A stretch of 64,000 nucleotides of DNA from Syngnathus acus (lineage: Eukaryota; Chordata; Actinopteri; Syngnathiformes; Syngnathidae). The position numbers were made by a program, and so were the translations under genes. The number at the start of each line of letters is the position of its first letter. Position 1 is the first letter of the stretch. This document shows, piece after piece, positions 1 through 11,190 of this stretch. The stretch covers positions 11,190,918 to 11,254,917 of the forward strand of contig NC_051098.1 of the NCBI RefSeq assembly GCF_901709675.1, written 5' to 3'. Below the pieces are notes generated by a model. That model had not been told where the DNA came from. It ran no database searches and was given only the letters and a program-made list of their open reading frames with translations.

Positions 1-2110
1 CAAAAAAGGGTATTACTGGCATGAAAACATTCCTGATATGTATAGTGGAAGCTCAGTTCATGAACTTTCAACTGCACGAAAAAATTGGTTCCCAAACAAG
101 ACTATTGCTTCATAGAATGAGTAGCATAAAAAATGGCGGGTGTCTGTTTTCTTTTGATTTGATTTGATGCGAGTTAGCCTCCCGTTGAATTAAATATATG
201 TAGTGGCACGATTGTAGCGAAGACAATTTAGCTCTCGGAGTGGAACAAATTAATTCTGTTTTTATTTCTTTTAATGGGAAAATGTCTTTGGTTTGAAAAA
301 AAGAGCTTTATAATGGGGAAAAAAAGGTTTAGCTATTGAGTGTTCACTCAACAATTTTCAGATCAACATTTTCCACCAAACAATTTGGTATTTGATCCAT
401 CTGTAAGAAAATACTTGTTTTCCATACACAGTTACAATTTTATGCCCTGGGGTCAACGCTTCACAAAAACAAATGCCACTCTGCTTGTTTGAGCATGACT
501 TCAAGTGTTTGCAAGGATAAAAAACCCGAGGGATGTGATTGCCGTGACGGAATGCCGTGATGTTGTAATCAGCTAAAACACACCTATTTTCCGATTTACG
601 TGCTCTTATTAGTTCAGCACTTGTATTCTTATCCAGTGTTCTGACCTCCTTATTTGATACTGACAGATTAATTGATTATCATTGCATTGGGCACTGACAC
701 GTGAGTCGTTTTAACAAGCGGAAACATCTTATTTTGTTTTCATTGTGCCCATGCATGGTGTAAGTTGTGATTTGAATGGTCATATCCTGGATATCCTGAA
801 ACTGTGTGCGTCAAACGGTACCATTCAATGTACATTCCAGTAAAAAAGCAGGAAATGAGTGAAGCAAAACAAAATCTAGCTGTGACAATTGCTGATTGGC
901 AATTACTGCCAAGGCATTCTCTTTCCACACTTGATTCCTCCCTTATGGCTATTTAGTGGCACCAACCCACGCCACTGCGCCAGGTTATGACGCATGACAA
1001 CCTCGCCAAGACGCAGGTTCAAGTCCCTCCGGGGTTTTCAAGTCAGCATTGTCTTTGAAAGTATCATTTTAAAGGCTCCAAAACAATCACGCGGGTTTAA
1101 CGCATAGCCAGGTGTTGATTATCATTCAAAACAATGCGCAATTTGTATTCATTCTTAATAAGAATTTCTTGCATTAGTTTGACGTCAACTCATCTCACCT
1201 GAGGCTGCGAGTCCATACAGGAAAAAAATCCCTTTTACGCACATTGGGAGACTGCCTGGAGTGATCAAGACGACGGGAGATTTATTGGTAATCCCACGAT
1301 CCCCGTGTAGACAAAAAAAAAAGTTGTTTTTTTTCGCTATTTTTTAAGGGGAAAAATTAACTCCGGGAGTCTTCAACGCGGTCTTCCTCGTCTAACCACC
1401 AAGGACGCGTTGTGACTCGCCACTGGTCTTTCTCAAGTCAGCACCCTTAGCTCCCAACCTTCCTCCCTCCCACTCACCTCAGTGGCAAGCCTCCAACTCT
1501 CCTCACTGTCTCGTCGTTCCTCACAAACGTAAATTCCAAATGCAAAAAAATGTTTGGTTGCTGAACCAACCTGTTTTGTCAATGGGTGTTGCATAAATAC
1601 GTATATTGTTTCTAATTAAATCCAAGTTGAACAAGGCCAAATGTTTAATTTATTTTGGTCGAATATAAAACTATTCCGTTTTTTCTTTATTGTTGTGGGT
1701 TTTCAATTTTGATAGAGTTTGGTGGATAGAGCCAATAAGTCAACATGACGTGTTATTTGCACCGTTCAGCCGTAAGGGGGCAGAACTGCACTTAAAATGT
1801 ATGTCAGTGCAGTACAATACAGTATTCCTTTCGAGTTGGCAGAAAAGATACGTTTTTAAAAGAATATTAAATTTATTTTCAATTAATTTTATTGGTTTAT
1901 TATTATTTGAAACTACTCCAAATAAATGAATTCAGTGCTTGCCCGTGTGCGCGTGCGCTTGCATGTTTGCGGGTGCGCTTGCATGTTTGCGGGTGCGCTT
2001 GCATGTTTGCGCGTGCGTGCGCGCCAATGTGAGCGTCAGCTTGAGAAAGTCAGACAGAATGCAGCTTGGTCCCAAAGCTTTATGTAAATGAAATCTACAT
2101 TTCAGAAGAT
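1..2110. other. No gene seen; sequence upstream of cd3e
   Basis: I see no coding exon with matching splice sites here. It is AT-rich sequence with poly-A and poly-T runs and short spurious ORFs. A 20-bp tandem repeat lies at 1955-2014 and is listed separately. The last part must contain the cd3e promoter and 5' UTR, but I could not place a TATA box or a transcription start with confidence. Confidence 0.6.
1955..2014. repeat. 20-bp tandem repeat, three copies
   Basis: Three consecutive 20-bp units begin at 1955, 1975 and 1995, each starting GCGCTTGCATGTTTGC. The third differs only in its last bases. A GTGCGCGTGC-type alternating purine/pyrimidine stretch flanks it on both sides. It lies about 100 bp upstream of the cd3e start codon. 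Confidence 0.9.
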
Positions 2111-3442
2111 ATGTACAACTTTGCGTTGTTTTTTTGTCACCTCCTAATATTAAGTGCTGTGGAAGCTAATACAGGTAAATATTTGCTTTTCTTGGTGTGC
2201 TATATAAATGAAATAGGTTTTATTTGGTCTCATTTATCCCACATTGAAAAAGGTCGCTATTAACATTGAGTAGAGAAAAAGAGCACTCGAATTTTCTGCC
2301 TTTAAAATGTCGCCACATATTTATCTGAATTTTGAATCTTGATGTTTTTGCGATGACGATATTGTACCAACACTAAAAAAATGTGTTCTAGTTCAATTTA
2401 TTTATTTATTTTATGTCTAAGGTGCAGTGTCATTTTGGAGGGAGACTTTCACAATGACATGTCCAGAAACTGGGACTTGGTTCAAAAAAGGAGAATCTGA
2501 ATCTCACAATACAAGCAAATCCTTAACAGTTGAAGGCAACAACCAAGGTCTTTACCATTGCAAATATAACAAAAGCAGCAATGAAATCAAATATTATTTC
2601 TATGTGGAAGGAAAGGGTAAGTTGACACCATGGATGTGTTTATATGTGACATTGTGCATATGATTTTTCCGATATCTCACTTATTGTCCACCTTCCTTCA
2701 GTCTGCGCCAATTGTTTTGAGCTGGACGCAGAACTGTTTGGGATATTCATTGTTGCCGATGTAAGCATAACAATTATATTGATGATACTCATCTACAAGT
2801 GCACCAAGAGGATAAGTTTACTGAGTACGAAAGGTGAGAAATTGTATCAAAGGTGACTTTTATACTTGAACAATCATTTTTAAATTTTGTAATTTTATGA
2901 TTTTTTTTATCGCAATAAGAATAACTGATTACTTTTTTACAGGTTGAAAATGTTCGAAATTTTTTTTAAACATTTGAATTAAGTTCATATTTAACATGTA
3001 TTTCTATATTTTTACACCTGCAGGCCCGGACACACCTTCTCCTGATTATGATGTAAGTACAGGATAATGTAACAACAAATTTTCCATGACGTTATGACAA
3101 GAATTAAATTGGCATTCACTCGGGCCAAATAAAGTCTGCTGAGGGGCACAGTTAACCTCCAATTGTGGAAGAAAAATCCCATAGAAAACATCGAAAATGT
3201 GAAAATATCAAATCAAAGAGGAAATGCTTTGTTCAATTACTCCTTATCAGAAATCATACCAATCAGGTTCTATGTCTGTAATGAAACTAGAGAGGGACCA
3301 GGTGACTACTTGTAATATATCCCGCCATCAGTTGTATTGTGTGCCTCTAACACCGTCATTATTGTTTTGTTGACAGGAACTGAAGGCACAAGACCGCTCC
3401 CAAGATCCATACTCTTTTATCAACAGCGGCCGATCAAGATGA
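2111..3442 (+). CDS. cd3e: T-cell surface glycoprotein CD3 epsilon chain
   Basis: This is the signalling chain of the T-cell receptor complex at the plasma membrane. Five coding exons are seen: 2111-2174, 2422-2616, 2702-2833, 3024-3052 and 3377-3442 (161 aa). Exon 1 encodes a hydrophobic signal peptide (MYNFALFFCHLLILSAVEA). Exon 2 is a small Ig domain with Cys in MTCPE and YHCKY. Exon 3 has the CD3 hallmark CxxC stalk (VCANCFELD) followed by a membrane helix with an Asp (FIVADVSI), the acidic residue that pairs with basic TCR residues. Exons 4-5 give a proline-rich PSPDY motif and one ITAM (YDEL...YSFI). All introns are GT-AG and phases match. The start is the first ATG in the signal-peptide frame; the frame upstream has no other Met. 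The gene is convergent with the CD3 gamma/delta gene. The CxxC, the single ITAM and the PxxDY motif fit epsilon best. Confidence 0.92.
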
Positions 3443-4230
3443 AGCACTTGTGGCTGGCTGGTTACAAGTTAAAACGCAAGACATACAACTACTAGTATTC
3501 TGGCAACTCCATATTTACACAAGCATGTCACTCATTTTATCCGAACCAATATTTAGAAAGCTCACACGACAAAGTACGGCTCAACTGGGAAAAATACCAA
3601 AGGTTCAACCTTATGATATGTAGTATATTGGAATATTTCACGATCACATGACGTCGGTGCATCACACAATACATCTGACAAACATGGTTGAGGGGTTGCA
3701 AAGACTCCACAGTGGGACTTAAAAAGGGAAAAAAATCAATTGCCCTTGGGTGCTGGATGACCTCTGATTTGTTCCAAAGTTGTAAAAAAAAATGGACTAT
3801 GAAATACTTCCATTCCTCTTTTAACTATGCAGTATTTCAATTTAAATTTTGAACTATCATAGAAGTGACATCATTACTTACCTAGCTTAAAGAGAAGTGC
3901 AGAAGAAAGCAGGCAGGTTGCTGAAGGTGACCTAACTTCATTACCTGTTACACAAGTGGAAAAATAAGTTAACCTCCATATATTAAAACAAATAAATAAA
4001 TGCCCACCAATCACTTTGATGAATGTACAGAGTAATGAATACTTTATTGTTAGTGTCAAATCATTGTGCATTTTTTTGGGTTGAACAAAGAAGGATATCA
4101 ATACAAAAATGTTGAATATTTTGAACTGTTCTAAATGTATACTTCCATTAAAAATAAATTCATGCTTGTTTTACAGTATACTTGCTGTGCGATATATTAT
4201 GTATAAAAACATTGTTGCAAAGGACAACTC

Positions 4231-4236
4231 AATAAA
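4231..4236 (+). terminator. Candidate cd3e polyadenylation signal
   Basis: An AATAAA hexamer lies about 790 bp after the cd3e stop. A second one is at 4153-4158. Which is used cannot be told from sequence. Confidence 0.4.
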
Positions 4237-4680
4237 TGCAGTTAATCTTCGCTTTCCTTTTAATGTTTGTGGTTGGAAATATGATTGTGATGGTAAGACG
4301 GAAATGAGTGGAGAAGCCACAGCTCATATCCGTTAGGCTCCCACGTGCACACAGTCGTGGTGCCATCACCTGCTTGAGCGAGGGGGAAAAAAATGCAGCC
4401 ACATGCTTGCTACATTACTGTGTAAAAATGCTAGGCTACTCATTTTGTCTGCACTGGATTTTCCCAGCAACACCTCAAACATGACATCATGACATCAATG
4501 TCACGTTTCTTTGGTAGGCCTACGAATGAATCACTCCAGGAGTGACAGAATTGAATTGAGATTGCTTGGCAAGGCTTGGCTTTCTTTTCAAGCCAGCGTC
4601 TTTCTCTCCTTGATTATGTATGTGTATTTTCTCTCTCCATCTAAATCAAAGTGAGATGACAATAACGGAACAAGAATTTG

Positions 4681-4686
4681 TTTATT
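4681..4686 (-). terminator. Candidate CD3 gamma/delta polyadenylation signal
   Basis: TTTATT on the + strand reads AATAAA on the minus strand, about 130 bp downstream of the CD3 gamma/delta stop codon. Position and distance fit a short 3' UTR. Confidence 0.55.
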
Positions 4687-4815
4687 AACGTCATTACATG
4701 GGAAAAGCAGACAGAAACTCTTTGATACATGCTTTATAAAAATTATCCCAAAATCGGCGCTCAAGAACTGGTTTTCAGTTTGAGCACGGTATTTTATTAG
4801 GGTGGGCCATGGTTG

Positions 4816-5929
4816 TCATTTGTTGTTGAGGCTATCATATACTTGTCTACGACCAGCCGTGTGACTCAGCTGAGGGAAGAACAAACGTACACATTGGTTA
4901 TTATTCATTTTCTAACAAGAAAGTTACATCTTAATATTTGGAGATTTAGTTTACCTCTTGGTAATCAGGATTTGGGACTCTTATCTGGTTCTCAGATGGA
5001 ATAAGATGTTTTCGATCCGAGTCTGAAAAAAAAAAAACATTTAACCCACAGCAGGAAGATCTAGGAAAATCAATCGTGTCCAAAATAAACGTTTGAAACA
5101 GGAAGAGGTTGATGGATTTACTTCTGTGTTGTGAGGAGACAACAGAGGCATGATACCGTGACGCAACGAGATAGACACCCACTCCGAGCACAATGGTAGC
5201 CATCAAATCTCCAACAGCTAGACTTGAAATGGACCACCAGTCGAGCTCCACGCAGTTATCACAAGCTGGACACCAACAAAGACAAGAGCATTGACATTGA
5301 GATGTTGGATGGATGGATGGATGGATGGATGGATGGATGGATGGATGGATGGATGGATGGATGGATGGATGGATGGATGGATGGATGGATGGATGGATGG
5401 ATGGATTTGCTATGGTACCAGCTGAAAAATGTATAAAAAATTAAAAAAACAAATCAATATTTTATCAAAGTAATCCGTATGAGAACTTACTTCTGAATCT
5501 CACATAAATCCTCGATCCAATTGATTGATCTTGTTGATCCACACAAGCATATTCTCCAGAGTTCTCATCCTTGTATTTCAAAGTCAGAGGCATCTCGCTC
5601 TTGCCATCTTTTGACACAAATTTATTTTTACCACACGTAATAGTAATTTCCGCTGGTGCAGATTTCACAACGTCCAGGTTCGATTCTGTGAGGAACATAA
5701 AACATTAATGACTCGTAAAATATTAAGAGACAGTTGAACTGAATCCCACCGTTGGACGTACCTTCACCACACCAGACAAACTCTGTGGAAGAATTTGGAA
5801 AGAATATGCAGTGGGCCTCATTAAAATTCAATGAAATGTTTCCAAATATGTATGATGCCAGAATAAGAAAATCTCACCAGTGAGTGTCCAAACAACCAGA
5901 AACGAAGATACAACAGTGTAGCTTTTCAT
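4816..5929 (-). CDS. T-cell surface glycoprotein CD3 gamma/delta chain
   Basis: Single-gene fish counterpart of mammalian CD3G and CD3D. Minus-strand coding exons are 5929-5878, 5685-5491, 5265-5122, 5022-4955 and 4869-4816 (170 aa). Exon 1 encodes the signal peptide ([17 protein letters not shown]). Exon 2 is an Ig-like domain with Cys in ITCGK and YACVD. Exon 3 has a CDNCVELD stalk and a membrane helix carrying Asp ([12 protein letters not shown]). Exons 4-5 give VPNPDY and an ITAM, YQEL...YDSL, split by the last intron. The exon sizes and phases copy those of the neighbouring cd3e (exon 2 is 195 nt in both), as expected for ancient tandem duplicates. Most of intron 2 is a (GGAT)n microsatellite. 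Gamma versus delta cannot be decided and in fish is usually not meaningful. Confidence 0.92.
5304..5406. repeat. (GGAT)n microsatellite in CD3 gamma/delta intron 2
   Basis: About 25 uninterrupted GGAT units. On the minus (transcribed) strand it reads (ATCC)n and ends about 40 nt before the exon 3 acceptor at 5265. It fills nearly half of the 225-bp intron. The Asp-Gly-Trp-Met-repeat ORF across it is an artefact. Confidence 0.97.
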
Positions 5930-6276
5930 TTTGTCATCAGAGCTGTGCTGATAGAAGATTGAGATATTGTCATCATTGTATGCACAAACAGCAGTCAGGT
6001 GTCTTGTCAAAACACAGTACTAAAACGTTTCCATCGTCACATGCAATAAATTTGTGGATAAGCAAGTAAAAAAATATGAAACGTCATATTACTTGGTTTG
6101 AATCAAAACATGCACTGTGCTTCAAAGCCAATCTTAGCAGAAAGCTATTTGCTAAACATAGTCAAATATAAATATTGAAAATACTGACCAGAATATTTAC
6201 ATCAGTCGTGCTTCTGGTGCCGTCTCATTTTTTCTCATCTCTCTCGAACTCTGAGTTGGAGTAGGAAGTGTATGCC

Positions 6277-6438
<162 letters not shown>

Positions 6439-7207
6439 CACATCTTAACATACTGCAATGCAACAGTGCTGTACTATAAAAGGAATTTAGTTGAAAAATT
6501 CTTACTCATCATGTATAACTCTCCCTCCTTTGTGCAGTCAGGTATTCCAAATATTTACCAGAGACTAGCAGCATTAAAAAAAAAACACACATGGTGCAAG
6601 CGCTTTTTTTGTTCTTCCTTTATGTGGCCAAGTTATTTTGTGTAAATATAATAATAGTCTGCTACTATTTTATGAGTGAATTAAGGGCACTGAAATAAAT
6701 ACACAAGTAAATCACATGTTACTTTGTATATGATTGATAGTTTTAAAAGCTACTAAGTACTGTTTTTTTATTTTCACAAAATGAAAAGAACACCGAAGGC
6801 AAAAACAAATATGTACAGTATGTGTTCCTCAATAACAGAATAAATATTTCTTTTGTTCGTGTGGCAATGTGCATATTCCCTCAAATGCTGCAGAGGTGCT
6901 GCAGGAAGCAAATACGTTCAGCCACAGCATAACGAAGCTTCCTGTCGAAACCCTTTGAGCCGCAGACTGCACCTGACTGTGTCTCTCACTCACACAACTT
7001 AAACATGCATTACGATTCTACAATTTCTATTGCACCATTAAAAATGCAAATGGATGTCTACACAAAAGAGTTTACTGTGTGAAAGGCACAAACACTTGCT
7101 TTGCATATTTCAGCAGACAAAAAGCCGCTCACGAGCAAGAAACGTGTTTTAGCGCCCCCTCGTGGATGTCAGGAGAGCAACAGTCGAGGCGAAATAGACA
7201 TGTTGAC

Positions 7208-7213
7208 TTTATT
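7208..7213 (-). terminator. tmem25 polyadenylation signal
   Basis: AATAAA on the minus strand (TTTATT on +) in the context GGTACTGAATAAAGTC, about 480 bp after the tmem25 stop codon. Confidence 0.6.
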
Positions 7214-7689
7214 CAGTACCATCTTTTATATGCATACACATATACATAGGGAAACTGTTATACAGTATGCTCTATATAATTTATATATCATTATTTTTTG
7301 CATCAACTTCATTTGTAGATTTGCCCACGTGCATGTACGTTTCTACAATATGAATTAATTTGAAGTCTTTTAACACCAGTAGGTGCCAATAATTATGGAG
7401 GATACTGTATCATCTTGAATATTCTGGAGTGTGCATTGCAGAATAAAGGCATTCCGTTTATAACAGCAGGAAAGAGAACACTACGAGCAAATGGTTACAG
7501 ATGGCAACACATTAGTTTAGGAGTTCACACACGATTTTCCAATACAATTGTTGAAGCATAAGATACCTCGTATGATCCACTGACAGATTTTGAACCAACT
7601 TAACGACTGTTAAAGGGATACATGGGTGACTTATTGTAGGGTCTCTGTTCAAATAATCATGCATGCAGTTGTCTAGTTCATGAGTTGCA

Positions 7690-9726
7690 TCAGAGCCAGA
7701 TCTCCTCACTGCTTGTGCTATTCGCTTTGTAGATGTAGCCCACCATTGGATATCTGGCGAAACCTGGCAGAGCCAGAGCATCAAGACAAAACAAATGACA
7801 AGACCACAAGTAAGAAATGCAAAAAAGCGCCACCTTACCTCTGGCAGCATAGGCTAAAGACAGATCTTCATCCTCCTCATCTGTCCTCTTGTCTCCCCCA
7901 CTGAATTGCTGGGTGATCTCGCGTGCTTTGGAAAGCCATGTACGAGCATCGGAGCAATGGATGAAATATAAAAAACATGTAAGCAAAATGCAGTTTGACG
8001 GATAATCTTCAGCGTCTGCAGACCTTGCTTATCATCTGACCATTAGAATCAGGTGTGTTGCAACAGGAAGACCAAGGTTGAACTTTTTGACCATAATTCT
8101 AAAACATAATCTTTTGTGATTGATTTATTCTGAATAAAGACGCATTTTAGAAACAAGATAGTGTGCACACTTGCAGAGTCGCAACATTTAAGTTTAAGGA
8201 AAGTAAAAGGGTGGATATGTGATGACGAAATTTTGGCGCCCTTGTTTAATGATTGCATTTAATATTTTTGGTTGGAATCATGAATGTAGTTTACCATCTG
8301 CCCCCTGAGTTTAAGTCTTACCCCTTTTCAAAGTACTGAGGTCATTGAGCTGCATATTGGAAGGAAGAGACATGTTCTCTCTGGGGATGTAAGTTCTGTC
8401 TGCTTTCAGGGTGACTGAGTCACTATGCAAGGACAATACAAACAAATGTAAATGTAGTCTGTTGAAGGGAAATGTATTAGAATCCCTGGCAGGAAAAAAA
8501 AAAAGCGTTACCTTTTTGTTGTCATCAGAATCTCCACTGGCTCGTCTGTAACACCAAATAAATTATGTTACACTGCTAAAGTGTTGTTGCAAACCCGCAA
8601 GGGACTTGTGTTGTCTTACCAATGGACTTAATTGTTGGTTTTTGCATGAGGCAAAGGACTATCAGGCTGAGGATGAGAAGAGCCATGAAGGCCATGGACC
8701 CTCCAGCTACAATTCCCAACATTGGCACTTCCACACGAGACTGCAGGAACTCTGGAGAACAGATAAAGTGAGACCTCCAAAAGTCATCTATGTCCCCCTT
8801 CCCCGCCCCGCCAACAACCTGCCAGCGAGAGGTTGCTTTGCGTTGTGCCCACACTGTTGCTAGCATTCAGCGAGATATTTCCTGTTAGGCTACTGAGAGT
8901 GACCCTCAGTGTGTGATTGGTCATCCAAGGGTAGCCGTGCGAGTCGAGGATGATGATGTCTGAAATGTTAGCCACCAGTAGACCGGACTGATCCGCCAAG
9001 GTGAACGTGGCTGGCGGGTTGGACTGGACCAGCGCAAAGAGGCTTAACAGAAGACCGGGATCTGAGGTTTCACTGGAGTGTGCGCTCAGCCTGACGATCT
9101 CAGGCTGAACTAGAAGATAGACGAGAAGATTCACAGAGTTAGTGTCATAAAAATTGTATTTTGTTGGTGGTTAAAAGAATCATTGTATCAAAAAAAACAA
9201 AATGTTGCAGATAAATGATTCACGGCTACTCACATTGGACATTGAGTGTGACTGTGGCATTGTAACTTTCCCCTGATTTGGGGTTCATTGCCACACACAC
9301 CAGCTCTCTGTCCCACTTCCTGGCCCGCAGGGAGAATGTGCTATTGTGAATGGCTCTCAGTCTTGTGACCTCAGAGTCTTTTTGGGCTGTCTTCCTCTGA
9401 CCTCCTTTAGGAGAGTGCGACCTTTGCCGCTCACCGTTCAGGTACCAGGTCAACAAAGTTGGTGTGTGCCAACCATCTGAATGACAGTGGAAGTTGTGAA
9501 CCATATTTTCTCCTAGCGTCATCACTGTCTGACGATGTCCGTCAATTTTAGGGGCGGGTTCAACAGCACCTGCGGGTACACAAACTAAAATGTTAAAATA
9601 CGGCTGACTTTTTTTGATGGCAGTCAAGCAACAGCATACGTCACCTGTCCAGGATAAGGCCAGCGTGTGAAGGAACACCACGGCCTGGGAGCCTGACGAC
9701 CACATTCTCTTGCACACATTATCCAT
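7690..9726 (-). CDS. tmem25: Transmembrane protein 25 (Ig-superfamily type I membrane protein)
   Basis: Eight coding exons on the minus strand: 9726-9645, 9569-9234, 9109-8819, 8751-8620, 8545-8512, 8422-8322, 7925-7839 and 7763-7690 (378 aa). The N-terminal hydrophobic segment is a signal peptide. Exon 2 is an Ig domain (Cys in FHCHS and LVCVA, with WYLNG between). Exon 3 is a second extracellular domain rich in N-x-S/T sites. Exon 4 is a single membrane helix (MLGIVAGGSMAFMALLILSL). The cytoplasmic tail has PRENMSLPSNMQLNDL and ends GYIYKANSTSSEEIWL, both of which match the TMEM25 tail as I know it. The acceptor of the exon starting at 7925 is chosen on phase and is the least certain. An acceptor at 9750 upstream of the start codon shows that a noncoding 5' exon exists. 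Linkage to the CD3 genes is as in mammals. Confidence 0.94.
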
Positions 9727-9749
9727 CCTACACTAACATGCACACCTAC

Positions 9750-11190
9750 CTGGAAAGAGAGATTGAGTTTGTTATTAAATACTACTTCGGAGATTTTATT
9801 GAGGCAAGGCATATTTTGCATCCATCACCTTGTTGTAATAATATAGAAGCTTTGCATGGCTGAGAAGTTGTGGATGAGGAGCAACTGTTCTTATTATGCT
9901 ACATCACATGTTGTCAACCGGAGGTCCGCGGCCCTTTAGTGGGCCGTAGCGGTATTGCAGGTGGTCCGCGAAATTGGAAATGGAAAATAATTGTAACATT
10001 ATAAAGATAAAATGTATTTATTATTTAGTCTTGATTTCCTTTCCAGCTAACTTTTTGAATTGTTTACCCGTCCAAATGATGTAGCTGAGATTCCCAAAAT
10101 AAATGCAAATAAATAGCCAGTATAAGTCTACCCTCCTTTGGTGCAAAAAAAAAAAAAAGAAAATCAGATTCTATCCAAATTATGTCAGATGTAGCTGAGA
10201 TTCCCAAAATAGACATATACGTAGATGCATATAAATAGCCTGTATAGGTCTATCCTCCTTTAGTGCATCCAGAAAATACACACAAAAAAATACACAAAAA
10301 CACAGATACTGGTGCAGATAAAGCTTGAATTATTAGATCATTGTGACGCACACCTCATAAACATGATCATGAGCAAGGAAATCGGTTGCATCCACCGGGC
10401 CTTGGTTTTACACAAACAATCCAGAATGGCAATACAAATTCCTGCAAAGGCCCACACACATGCATGTTGATAGAGATGTTTGTGCTTTCCTCATTCTCAA
10501 CTCAAATCATCTATCCCACTCACACACACACACACACACACGGTGTTACCTCATCCCTTCCTGCAGATTGTGCTGCGATTCCGTCTGCCGGAGTTCCATG
10601 GCAGCAGGAGAGCGAAGGATGGCGATGAGAGGAAGGCCGCCTTTCTGACTCAGTCGCCCTCCCATCTGTGTCCACTCATAGTCACACGTACAGACACGCG
10701 TTTTTCTGCTCTGCAGGATATGGCACCTCCAGTAGCTGCGTTTACTCACTGGCAAAGCGAGCTGACTCAGGCAGTCACGCCGCCGCCACTAAAACGAGGC
10801 GAGAGTGGGAGGGAGAGAGAAGCAGGATGAAGGGGAAGAGGAGGGATGGATGGATGCACACACAAATATTGCTCTGGGAATTGGGAGCAAAAAAGAGAGG
10901 CGGAGATGTTTTGAAGTGTGCTGAACAAATTTCTCATTTTAGTCTTGAACATCGATCAATTGTTAAAAGTCACCACGAATGCACAGCACTTACTTGTTCG
11001 GTGCTCCATTATTTCAGGCTGGAATGTCTCTGCAGTGCAGTTGCAGACAGAAGCAGCAGCATGCAGAGCACTGCAGTAAGGAGTATCTTAAAATGTTGTA
11101 AAAAATAATATAAATATATATTTTTGTGCTTTAAACGTTCCTTATCAGCTTCCCAAACAATAGTATAAAAGAAAAAGACACACGTCCATG
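9750..11190. other. tmem25 upstream region; no coding gene seen
   Basis: It holds the noncoding 5' exon(s) and promoter of tmem25, which I could not place exactly. The GC-richer part at about 10560-10830 is the best promoter candidate. A (CA)n run lies near 10520-10540 and a poly-A run near 10147. ORFs here lack matching splice sites or known motifs. Confidence 0.5.
9905..9975. mobile_element. Possible hAT-type nonautonomous transposon remnant
   Basis: A short stretch with GGAGGTCCGCGGCCC and GGTGGTCCGCGAAATTGG resembles the terminal region of common vertebrate hAT elements (GGTCCGCGG-type ends). No matching second end was found, so this is at best a fragment. Confidence 0.3.

Noticed and set aside
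940-1035. A tRNA or tRNA-derived SINE, suggested by GGCTATTTAGTGGC and GGTTCAAGTCC
   Set aside because: The B-box-like part is good, but the A-box spacing is off and I could not fold a cloverleaf acceptor stem. At best a decayed SINE fragment.
5224-5436. An ORF with a long Asp-Gly-Trp-Met repeat
   Set aside because: It is translation of the (GGAT)n microsatellite inside the CD3 gamma/delta intron.
5628-5831. An extra CD3 gamma/delta exon between the signal-peptide and Ig exons
   Set aside because: The signal-peptide exon joins the Ig exon directly in phase 1, as in cd3e. The ORF in between overlaps the Ig exon in another frame and has no matching splice sites.
10386-11108. Plus-strand ORFs of up to 146 codons upstream of tmem25
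   Set aside because: They contain (CA)n and low-complexity stretches and no known domain. The region is better explained as tmem25 upstream sequence.
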